DNA of 57,592 nucleotides from Pelomyxa schiedti (Eukaryota; Evosea; Pelobiontida; Pelomyxidae), in contig JAHLWZ010000885.1 of the NCBI GenBank assembly GCA_020536535.1, positions 1-57,592 on the forward strand. The letters are read 5' to 3'. A program made the translations under genes and the position numbers. Below are positions 48,435 through 57,592 of the stretch, piece by piece; the stretch's first letter is position 1, and each line of letters starts with the position of its first letter. The notes beneath the pieces were generated by a model. The model ran no database searches. It was not told where the DNA came from and saw nothing but the letters and a program-made list of their open reading frames with translations.

Positions 48435-51400
48435 CTATGATTCAGTGAGAGAAATACACCAGAGGTGGTTATCACGAGACCCAAAAGCTAGCCTGCTGCC
48501 CACAACAACGGGGCTGCTGAAGACAGGCACCTCCGCGTGTACTTCACCCTGGCTCTGTCCCATAACTCTGCTTTTGCTTAGGTGTGCGACCCGGCTCTTC
48601 CAGGCTGGTGGTTGAACCACTTCCTCACAATCCCATGGGCCAGGTGTGCCGGTCAGGGTGCACACATCACCACCACTGCTCACACAAAGTGCTGTTACTT
48701 CTATTGTTGTAGATGCTGCTGATGTATTTGTGGTAGTAGTTGTTTGTGTTTCTGCTGAACTTGTTTGGGGTGTTTTGATCCAGAGGGGGGAGCCAAACAC
48801 GACGCCTGCCAGTTTGTCTGATATGGCTATGTTCTTGCCGGTGGTGCCGTGGATTATATACATTCTCCCGTCGTGGGCTCCAAAGGCCACCAACTGCATC
48901 AGTACACTGGGTGAAGAGAATACCGGTGATCCACAGTTGAACTCCCACAGCCTCCCACCACTTTGCATGTCCAGTCCACACACAGCTCCAGTGCAACACC
49001 CCACAACGAGAATTGCATTGCCGCCATTTCCAGATACAAGGCCCGGTGTGCTGAATACGGCGGAATTGAGGTTTTCTTGCCATAGTGTAATCAGAGGTGA
49101 CTTGGCCCTCATGCTGTGCTGATCGGGGAGTACGGCCTGTATGTTGGAGTGGCACTGATATGCATACAAATGTCCAGCTGTTGTGACAATAGCAATGATA
49201 CCCGTAGTGGGATCCTCTGTTGGGGTACAATAAACTGGTGCCCGGACATCAGTTTTCAGTAAATCGGCCAGTTGGCTGTCACTGGAGCCGCTCAGCTCAC
49301 GTGTGGCAACAGTGTAAATGTTTTTATCATAGGAACCAAACCACAGTGTGCCACTTCGAACACAAATATGTGCAGTACATTTGATTTCTGCACCTGTTTG
49401 AATTTTGCGGATAACGGCACCTGTCCTTGAATTGAGTATATACATGTAGGAGTCATAGGACCCTAGGCAGATGTTAAAAGGAAAGAAAAATGTACACAAA
49501 TATACCTATCAATAGGGTGTCACCAGTTTGTGTAGGAACACAGCTACTTTCAATACGGCCTCCCAGCTTGGTAGCCCATAATGTTGAGGATGTCTTTGTC
49601 AAGTATTAGTGCTAACTTGACTGTAAAGTTACATACGTTCAAGTCTATTGCATAGACATGATGATCATGTGAACCGACATACGTAATTCTAGACAACGTA
49701 ACTGCGAATCTTAAACTGGGAGAGCATACAAACGAAGAAGAGATTCGGGATTACTGCTAGACCAAGCCATTACAAGTGGGCTATTTATATTTATTGATAT
49801 CAGTGTATAAAGGTACAAGAATGACAAGAAAAATACCTGGAATCCACACATTCGCGAAGAAATTTCCGCCATTCAATCTGTAGAGTTAAGTCATGTGACC
49901 GGCATGCTTTGCCTTGCCCATGGACAAGATGAATGCATGAAAGTTCGTATGACCATTCAGTTATTTGGCAGATATGACAGCTCCATTTGTTTTTGTGGTG
50001 AGACCATCTTGGATGAAAGTCTGCAGAGAGTAAATCCATAGCCGGTCGATCGTCTGTGCTTGCAGTTAATGTGTTAACAGAGTCAGACTTGGAGCTGGTG
50101 AGCCATTTGAGAAGGAGGTCAACTGATGTCTTTAAACGGTTATGAAGCAAACAGTTGACTAGTCTAGTATTCATGAAACAAGGTTTGGAAGCACAGCGGG
50201 ATATACATAGCATTCCTATCTTCTTCAGCAGTGTCGTTGAAAATTACTGCAATAATGATCAGAATAAGGGAATACATGGGTGGTAGGTACATAAGTGTTC
50301 AAGTAGCCTCTCTACAAGGTGCACGCAATCCAAGGAAGAACCCCCATAGCTCAGCAGAAACACATTTTCTTGATCAGAAAGAGGAAAGTCTGGAAAAGCT
50401 CAAAACTGTGGTCAAAAAAAAAAAAAAAGGTAACTACCTGGGGCTACAGATTTACCCAAAAATAAGACAAACCACATTTCCAAGATGAAATTAGTCAGTG
50501 TCGCTGAGGTCCATAATAGTCCTGGAGAAAGGACTCGAGAATTCAACGGTAAAATGACTTGTTTGCAATTTGACTTGGTAATGGCAGGCACATTTACCTG
50601 GCACCTTTATTGAGATTGAAATTTACTGTAGTTTGGCATAAATACCTTTCCGTTTGGAGTGACTGGAATGTCCTGCGAGGAGCTAAACATGTAAATTTTT
50701 GAAGGTTGCATGTGGGATGGTAACGATCTTTGTATATGCACAGTGAGGCCTTCTTTGAATTAGTAATAGAAATCTTGAGAGGGATACAAAACTTGGAATG
50801 TCGATATTCTCTCTTGGCAGGATAGCAGCTTGCAATCCTTTGTCGTTGTCTTCTTCAACTGGGAATACCCTAATAATAATCATGAAACTTGACTGTCGAT
50901 ATTTGATATACAACTACCAAGCGACTTCCACTGAAGGATGCTTCATGAGACAAGATTCCACTTCCTCTGGTTGTACCCTCTTTGCGCGGATCTTGACCAT
51001 TCTACCAAGTCTGCCTGTGAATGAATAGAACTTCTGACCCAAGACAGAATTGACTGAGAATAGGTCCCCAGTTGGCCTCTGAAATGTAGATGTGTTCTCA
51101 AAGTTACTGCACGAAAAATGGGATATTAGGTGGCCATGACCCTCCCAAAGAATGGGGAAAGCTTACTGAGAGCTTAACTGTGACACTGTGAAGCAATGTC
51201 TGCCCCCAACGAACATCTGTCCGATGCCGTTGTCGATGAGTGCACCAGAAGTATCACGAATGAAAAGACTTGTTTCTCTGAAAGCCTTGGAGACGGGAAC
51301 AGGATCGGACGTAAGTGTATCCACAGAAATTGGAGGCAAAAGGTGATAGGCAGACCACTGGGTGCGATTAGCTGAAAACAGAGCAGGAGAATGGATCAAC

Positions 51401-53022
51401 AATGGATTGTTCTGTGAGACCATAAAGTTGAATGATCTGAATGTTACATATGTCCTCTCCCTGGAAAGGGAAATCAACACAGTGGTGAGGAAAAGTAGGT
51501 GATAGAATAGGATACATACAAATAGTTGGAACAGCTCGGTTGTGGGTGGAGATGGTTCCCCTCCGAGCGCAAGCAAACGGAAAAACTTGTTTGCGAGAAG
51601 TGTATGCAGATGGAGGGAGCCCAGCCTCCTGAGGAATGTGGGAGTGCCTGTAGTTAGTTTTCCTTCAGGAATGCGCAGTAATTTTGGAGTTACATTGAAG
51701 AACGGAAACTTTGGTTTCTAACATAACGGAAAGCAGGAGGTCTGGGGCTAATCTGATATATTCTGGCACAATCACTAATGAACAGTTTCTTGCCTACAAA
51801 CAAGAGGGTTGAGGATCAAGCACTCAAGAAGTGAAACACACATAAGTGCCGAAGATATCCACAATACTGGGATCGAACGTAATGGGAGAAGAAAGCTATG
51901 ATTCTCACTCAGCAAGGTGTCACATGGTCGAATAGTTTGATAATTACCAGAACAACATCTGTTGAGACAAGTTGGAAGATCTCTGCTATCGATTTGATAT
52001 TCGGCACACAGCAGCTGTAGCAAAGTTTCAATCTTCAAAAAGGAGAGAAGCGGGAAGTGCCTGTGAGGAACAAAGATAGCTTCCGGTTTTCCTTAAAGAG
52101 AATTAGCACCGTATTGGGGAGGAACTTGAATGAATAACCTGTAGTGCCAGATGTAGACATCACATAAGCAATATCACCGAGTATCGGCTGCAAGTTGGCT
52201 CTTAACACTTCGAACTCAGTATTCCTTGTCCTAATAAGCTTTACTGAGACTTGAACACTCTAGTAGCTTCTGACCTTGGCTCCAGTGGAGCAATGGGCTG
52301 CAGTGAAGGAGAGGAGGTCGAGTGTGAACGAGTAGTTTTTATCTCTCCCGCACTGCCGATAGACACAACAAAAAATGCATCACATTGCCTAGAGTGACAC
52401 AGAGACTCAATTTCACTGTCCAGGGATTCATGGCATATACAACCACCTGCAGGAATTGAGGCGAAAAAGGTTTCAGTCCACTTGTGAGGCTGTCGAGGAT
52501 CCAAAGGAACAAATGATGCACCGCTTCTCAAAATGCTGAAATGGTGTTAAGATGAAACGAAAATATCTCTAGAAAACCTAAGGATAGCTACAATCAAAGC
52601 AGCAGATGGCTCAAACATAACAAAAACGGGAAGTTTATCCCCATTCAAAACTGCAATCACTTTGGATACTTTCTCCACCTGATATTATCAATTAGGTTTA
52701 AAAAAACCTCCCCCAAAATGCAATTGCAGCGCACCAACGACATTACACGTGAATGCGACCACGCGACATAAACCCCCGGAGAGGTAACTTCGACAATCTT
52801 CGTCCCACAATCCCCATCGCCTCCCCCCTCATCTTCCCTTGTTAGTTGGTTGCCGCCAAGTTGTTGCTGATCACCACGAGAGCAAGCAGAGGCGTCAGCA
52901 TCATTATGGGGCGGAACCACTACAGACACCCTCCTTCTCTTGGTGGAACTGTGGTGCCTCTGCGTCACGTCCCCCTCCGTCTCAGAACCCGGCACAACCC
53001 ACACAAAGTCGCCGAGCATCAT
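48435..53022 (-). CDS. AASDH: AASDH-type protein: adenylation domain with C-terminal PQQ-like beta-propeller
   Basis: Starts at the ATG pair 53022/53019 (MMLGDFVWVVPGSETEG), with a basic, Ser/Asp-rich insert. Adenylation-domain signs are SGASFVPLDPRQPHKW, GDIAYVMSTSGTTG (the P-loop-like A3 motif) and TFDPSIVDIFGTYV; later A-domain exons lie at 50.5-51.6 kb. The carrier domain was not resolved. Near 49.85 kb RKFLRECVDS starts the propeller. The blades are YVGSHDHHVYAIDLN, LGSYDSYMYILNSRTGAVI, LWFGSYDKNIYTV, VVGCCTGAVCGLDMQSGG, VAFGAHDGRMYIIHGTTGK and LAFGSRDNHLWCISL, ending at 48435. The A-domain plus PQQ-like propeller layout is that of animal and Dictyostelium AASDH (beta-alanine-activating enzyme family, ACSF4). 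The physiological reaction is unsettled even in animals. More than ten introns. Confidence 0.82.
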
Positions 53023-53157
53023 TACATCAAACAAGTCAACACAGCCGAAAATTCGGTGATTCCTCAAAACATCCGGTCGTAAAACATCGAAGTTCTGGGG
53101 GGGAACGTTCTGTCACGTCATCCTATTTACGTTGTTGTCGTTGAAAGGACTACCGCC
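53023..53157. promoter_or_regulatory. Compact 135-bp divergent promoter region
   Basis: Only 135 bp separate the start codons of the AASDH-type gene (minus) and the START-domain gene (plus). No TATA-like box was recognised with confidence. The two genes must share this space for promoters and 5' untranslated regions. Confidence 0.5.
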
Positions 53158-54299
53158 ATGGCAGCAGTGCACGAGGACGAGGACAGCGAGGGCGGGGGGG
53201 AGGAGGGGGTGCTGACGCCAGAGGGCCTGGCTGACGACTACTCTGATGTGATGGACGATTCCTTCGCCGTACTGAAGCGTGATATCCTGGGCGACTACGA
53301 GCCACTCCCCGGCGACGAGCACCCACCCTCCCTAGACGACCCCGCAGAGGCACGGGCCGACGACGGCGAGGGCGAGGGAGAAGGGGAGGCAGAGGGCAAG
53401 GAAGGCGAGGGAGATGCAGAGGGAGAAGGAGAGGGCAAGGAGGGGGAGGAGGGGGGGGACGAAGAAGGGGATGAGGGGGACGGAGATGGGGAGGAGGGAG
53501 ACGACGGGGAGTCGGCGGCGGCCCCTGTGACTACGCAGTGGGAGGAGTTTAGTAATAAGGGGGGAGTGTGCGTGAAGAAGGGGTGGAAGTCGGATAACGA
53601 GGTGGCGCCTATCTTCAAGGCAGTCGGGATTATCCCGAATTGCACACCTGAGGATGTTCTTCACAAAGTTATTCTAAACCCTGATGATGCTGCTGTGAAG
53701 GTATTCCCTCCTTTCTTTTTTTTTTTTTTTTTACCTCGGTCATTTTATACTATCGTATATGCCAACCTTTTCCTAGGTATGGAACCCAACACATGGCGGA
53801 AATGTAGTTATTTGTGAGACGGACCGGGATGATTTGAGACATGTAAGACTCTTTATTAATAAGCAAGATGGTGGCGTAGGTGGGCTAGTGAGTCCCCGGT
53901 ACAGGATTTCTTCATTTATTCTCTTCACTGCAGTGTAACTTTACAAAAGAGACTTTGGCCAACTCAGTGCCTGGGAGAAAGATTCCAATGGTCGTATCTG
54001 GTACTTTTCTACCTCAGTGGATGATGATTCCGTAAATGAGCCGCTACCTGGATACACAAGGGGCACATTGTGGCCATCCGGATTCATGCTTGAACCTGTG
54101 CCCAACGCGAATGCTACCAGAGTTCACTATACAATGCATGCGGATCTGGCTGGCTCTTTGCCTAGGTTCATTATAGACTTGGTATATTCCTCCTCCTTAA
54201 ACATCAAACTTATGCAACGGAATCCACCCACAGGCAATCCCACCTCAAATGTGTAATTTCTTTGAAGGGGCAGCACTAGTAGTAAGCAAAAAATCCTGA
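53158..54299 (+). CDS. START-domain lipid-binding protein with acidic N-terminus
   Basis: MAAVHEDEDSEGGGEEGV at 53158 opens a strongly acidic, Gly/Glu/Asp-rich region (about 53340-53510, simple GAGGGCGAG-type repeats). The START fold runs from QWEEFSNKGGVCVKKGWK through VGIIPNCTPEDVLHKVI, a 76-nt T-rich intron (ending CCCTAG near 53777), VWNPTHGGNVVICETD and GGLVSPR. A 50-nt intron (GTACAGG...ACAAAAG) then joins to DFGQLSAWEKDSNGRIWYF, giving the family's RDF signature. LWPSGFMLEPVPNANATRV, HYTMHADLAGSLPRFIIDL and, after the last intron, AIPPQMCNFFEGAALVV follow, with the stop at 54299. START domains shuttle or sense single lipids between membranes. Ligand unknown. No membrane anchor seen. 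Confidence 0.85.
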
Positions 54300-54453
54300 T
54301 TGTCTTAACCTTATTAGTCGCCAAAAAAAAAAAAAAAAATACATCGGTTATGTTGGGAACTCTACCACAGACATACCCAACACAACCAACAATACCCTTG
54401 TTATCATACCACCTTTTCCCACAATTTCCCATCACTTTTCACATAAACCCCAA

Positions 54454-56060
54454 AATGAGTGCAACGGTTCCGTCCCCAACCGTCACAGACGAGTCTCACG
54501 TCGACAGCACACCCACCACAACCGCTACGAGCACGAGCACGAGCACAACCTCCACAGCAAGCAGCAGTCCCACTCCTGAGGTTGCACCGTCAAACACACC
54601 AGCAGGGCCGCCGTCGACGACTTGCGCTGCACCACCAGGGGCGGGGACACCAGCACAGCCGGGAGGGAGCGGGAGCGGGGGCGTGGGCGGGACGAGGCCC
54701 GAGGCTGGGTACCAGGCGGACGTGTGGTATGAGCCCCTCAAGAGGTGGACGTTCCCTACGTCGTTTGTGCCGGTGAGTGGCGACGAGGCCAGGGCCGTGG
54801 TGCACTACTTCGAGGCGAAGCATAAGGGGGAGACTTATAAGCTATTACCTGGTAAGGTATATTCTCCTTGTCACTGACTCTTATCACTTTGTTCTGTGTT
54901 ATGACTTTTGTGTTTTTTTTTTCACCTCTACCACCAAATTAGATGATATGAACCTCATTGAGGGCTTGAGAACTCGGCTGGCGACCGCTTTTACTGCTTA
55001 TGGGGAGAGTGGAATTTTCGTCAAGTTGGCATCTCGATCTTTCAAAGTATGTTCTTGTGAATCGGCGAGCTACTTGAAATGGGATGTGCTGATATTTGGT
55101 TTCCCTATTTAAAAAAAAAAAAGGATTCCACTCTAAGCTCCGAAGCAATGCGTAATGAAATGCGATCGATGTTTCACAGTAGGCTCGAAGAGCTGAAGGC
55201 CTTACCAGAAGACCAGCTTCGCAATGAAAAGATGATAATATTTGTTAGAGCAAGTGTAAGGTACGCAGTTTGACAATTATTACATCGCTCATGTAGTTCA
55301 GATCCATGAAATTTACATCAGCTGATCAAGTAATGGAGCTGATGAAAAATAGTCAGAGAGCTTTTGGGGACCTGGTAGATTTCTTTCTCTCTTTGCCTGT
55401 GATAAACCAGTCCTATAGCTGTTATCCCTCATGGATGAGCCATTTAATATGCCTCTTACATTGCGGAGGTTTGTGAAAATCATTGGGAACTCACCTAAAA
55501 CTATTACTAAAGGTGGGACGACCGTGTAATACCTGAGACAGAAGTGAGAGTGTTTATAGCAGGAGGAAAGCTGACTGCGGCTACCCAATATTACCCTCAT
55601 TTATACTGCCGGTTTCTTCATGAGAACAATGGAGTTATATTGGGGAGGCTTCTAAGCTTCTTTTCCTCCAAGATATCGAAAGTTATTTCCCTGCTGGATT
55701 ACACACTAGATGTTGCATGTCTCCCAGATAAAATGCTCTCCAGTGATGCCACAGACGAAGAATGTTTCATTGTGATTGAGGTCAGTCTTCCCTAATTCCC
55801 AAAGCAATAACAAAAATCAGATCAACCCACCACCACCCCGAGCGGGCACATCCCTCTTCATGGAGGGTTCCGCACATGACCAGGAAATTCTCAAACATGG
55901 TCCCACACAGTTCCGTGTCAACACCTCTATTCCACCCAATAACTTGGATGAGATACAAAAGGAACTGCGGGAATTCATGGATGCCATTGTCCCACCACCC
56001 CCAGCACCACCAACACCCAGTCCAGCAACACTGGATATAATCAAATGTACCCTATGCTAG
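54454..56060 (+). CDS. CDC123/D123-family protein
   Basis: ATG 54454 (MSATVPSPTVTDESHVD) starts a Thr/Ser/Pro-rich tail. The folded part begins YEPLKRWTFPTSFVPVS with VVHYFEAKHKGETYKLLP, then NLIEGLRTRLATAFTAYG and GIFVKLASRSFKD, the D123 ATP-grasp-like strand with S-x-R-S-x-K-D. Later exons give RNEMRSMFHSRLEELKAL, KFTSADQVMELMKNSQRAF, RVFIAGGKLTAATQYYPHL and LDYTLDVACLPD. ECFIVIEV joins over an intron to a Pro-rich NP-type segment (the E-x-N metal motif region), then SLFMEGSAHDQEILKHGP. CDC123 proteins use ATP and help assemble eIF2; this one is closer to the 'F-x-R/K-L-S-S-R-S-P-K-D' subgroup. Ends near 56060. The exon at 55360-55530 was not fully resolved. Confidence 0.78.
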
Positions 56061-57162
56061 GTGTTTGTAAAAAAGGGGTGTTGTCAATCACAAAAGCAGC
56101 AGTGCAACCAAGCTCCAGAATTCCTTTGTCATCAAGCACTACCAGAACCCAGCCTGCTGTTGCGAGTGTTAGGACACCATAGTTCTTTGGGAGCAACTAC
56201 AAAAGAACATATTGGGAGTTGTTTATTATTTGTCTTTGACCCTGGTTACTAGGCCCACAGTTTATGATGTTGTACATTGACAACCTTTACTAGGCGGAAA
56301 GTCAAGAGTGAAATAAAAAAAATACCTAACAACAGGATCCTGGAATACATTATTATTCAGAACAAGAAAGTAAGAACACAAACATGGGAAGCACAGCCAT
56401 TCCTTTGGAAATTCCTGAAGATACTGCAACTACCTTCCTTTGTGTCCAAATGAAGTCCCACCCTTGATCAGTGAAATTGGTGTCTCCTGCTATAGCCTCA
56501 TACAGAGTGATAAGTTGACCTAAGTGCCTAGAATACATGATGTTTTCATGAACCTAAGGGAGTCATTTACTTGGAAAACCTCTAGGAAAACTTGGTTACC
56601 ACTGGGTTCAGGAAATATCTAATTGCAGTGTCATGTGTGATTCAGTGAATCCACAGGCAAACTCTTCAAAGCAAACTGCTGAAGTCAGGATCCCTCAAAT
56701 TTGACTTGATTTCAAGGCCTGTATAAGCTTGATGCTCCAAGCTCAGAATCACATTGAAAAAAAACACACAAACACAACATATTAGGAGCATACAGTCACA
56801 TAGCAGAAAAAAAGAAAAAAAACAATATGGTGTCTCTGCCCAATATTTGTCAATATAGGACCATGTCACAGGGTCAATTTCTCTCCAAATAATATCTTCA
56901 AGAGCAAGAGCAATTACTCTGGATGTGTGTCTGTGCATTCCCATGTGAGATACTGTGAATGAGTCAAAGCAAGAAGCCCTGCCAGTTCACCCCCCTCTTT
57001 AATGGAGAACCCTGCACAGGCCACCTTGCTTCCACAACAGTGACATTTTCAAGAACTTGAGTTCAAAAAGGGGAACAGATTGGGAAATGATTTAGGGTGG
57101 ATTGTTTCCTAAAACAAACACACTTGGCTACCAATCTCTGTCTGTGTTTTGGGTAGTATGGG
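56061..57162. other. Stretch with short minus-strand frames, no gene assigned
   Basis: About 1.1 kb between the CDC123-family gene and the MLLE gene. On the minus strand two frames look protein-like: 56944-56820 (HTSRVIALALEDIIWREID, PVTWSYIDKYWAETP) and 56538-56400 (LGQLITLYEAIAGDTNFTD, GWDFIWTQRKVVAVS). They may be exons of a small gene or 3' exons of the gene at the right edge. I recognised no family and could not join them. Confidence 0.35.
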
Positions 57163-57583
57163 TTATTCACCTGTGTGGGTGAGGGTTTCCCCTTGGGTTG
57201 TTTCTTTGAGCTTTTCCTTGAGGGCAATGTGAGCTTCCTCAATCATATGAGCTAATTTGGCTGGGCTTTCAAAAAGTTGCACAAGTTGCAATACACCAAG
57301 GGCCTCCAGCAACATGGCAGTGATCCTGCCTGCCTTGTCAAGGGGCACAAGGTTTGAATCATGAATAAATTGCCACAATCTTTCTCCCACCTCTTGCTTA
57401 GATGGCACTGGACCAGTGGGAGGGGAAGGGAAGGGAGGTAATGAGGGGTTAGCCATGCACCTGGGTTTGCTTACCCTGCCTGGTGTTTCTTTTTTTCTCT
57501 GAGTATTAGGCTTCACTCCAGTTTTGGAGGAAGATGGTGCCTTTTGCAACTGGCTTTGGTGGCATTGTGGAGAGATACTCTGG
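57163..57583 (-). CDS. MLLE (PABC) domain protein, partial at window edge
   Basis: Minus-strand exon, open from an apparent acceptor (CTCCAG near 57575) to a stop at 57163. A basic, Ser/Thr/Pro-rich lead (KTGVKPNTQRKKETPGR) precedes a clear MLLE domain: VGERLWQFIHDSNLVPLDK, AGRITAMLLEALGVLQLVQ and LFESPAKLAHMIEEAHIALK. The MLLE hallmark MLLE and the downstream ESP are both present. This domain ends poly(A)-binding proteins and sits inside UBR5-type ligases, where it binds PAM2 peptides. The rest lies right of the window, so which of these it is cannot be told. The position near a stop favours a PABP-like C-terminus. Confidence 0.7.
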
Positions 57584-57592
57584 AGTTAATTA

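Overview
This is nuclear DNA from a unicellular eukaryote, not a prokaryote. Nearly every gene is cut by very short GT-AG introns. Those I could place by reading frame are about 37 to 70 nt, many with a CTAAC/CTGAY-like branch site 8-20 nt before the AG. 5' exons are GC-rich and low in complexity (Gln, Ser/Thr/Pro, Gly, Asp/Glu runs). The gene set (lipin, DDX42, dynactin p150, a Vps34-like PI3K, PH-RhoGAP, FLVCR-like carrier, AASDH, a PAP28/29-like phosphatase) fits an amoebozoan or another unikont-type protist. I cannot fix the species; an amoeba is my best guess. Exon joins were inferred by eye from frame and splice signals, so a CDS span means first codon to stop, introns included.

Layout. 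0-5.2 kb: start of a possible ubiquitin-like protein (-), a Gln-rich protein (+), and a kinase-like, coiled-coil, membrane-anchored protein (-). 5.4-14.3 kb, all +: lipin phosphatidate phosphatase, a Pro/Gln/Met-rich protein, and a DDX42-type splicing helicase with an Arg-Asp repeat tail. 15.0-24.1 kb: an nrf-6-type membrane acyltransferase (+), a purple-acid-phosphatase-like metallophosphatase (-), a Vps34-like lipid kinase (-), and an unknown coiled-coil protein (+). 24.3-28.9 kb: dynactin p150 (-) with no visible CAP-Gly domain. 29.2-31.2 kb: a stonustoxin-family (MACPF-like) protein (+). 31.3-37.7 kb, -: a PH-RhoGAP protein and a PPP phosphatase. 38.1-40.0 kb: an FLVCR-like transporter (+). 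40.2-53.0 kb, mostly -: a small unknown gene, a carboxylic-acid-reductase-like enzyme carrying an N-terminal ZZ zinc finger, a short ORF, a membrane protein, a duplicated 180-bp gene fragment, and an AASDH-type enzyme. 53.2-56.1 kb, +: a START-domain protein and a CDC123/D123-family protein. The right edge holds an MLLE (PABC) domain gene (-).

Genes are tightly packed. Divergent pairs share about 135-355 bp and convergent pairs are separated by about 75-180 bp. There is no operon logic. Two themes recur: lipids and membrane signalling (lipin, PI3K, START, acyltransferase, RhoGAP), and two adenylate-forming multidomain enzymes within 12 kb. The points most worth a second look are the ZZ-reductase fusion, the dynactin without CAP-Gly, the kinase-like membrane protein lacking an HxD loop, and the fresh 180-bp exon duplication.
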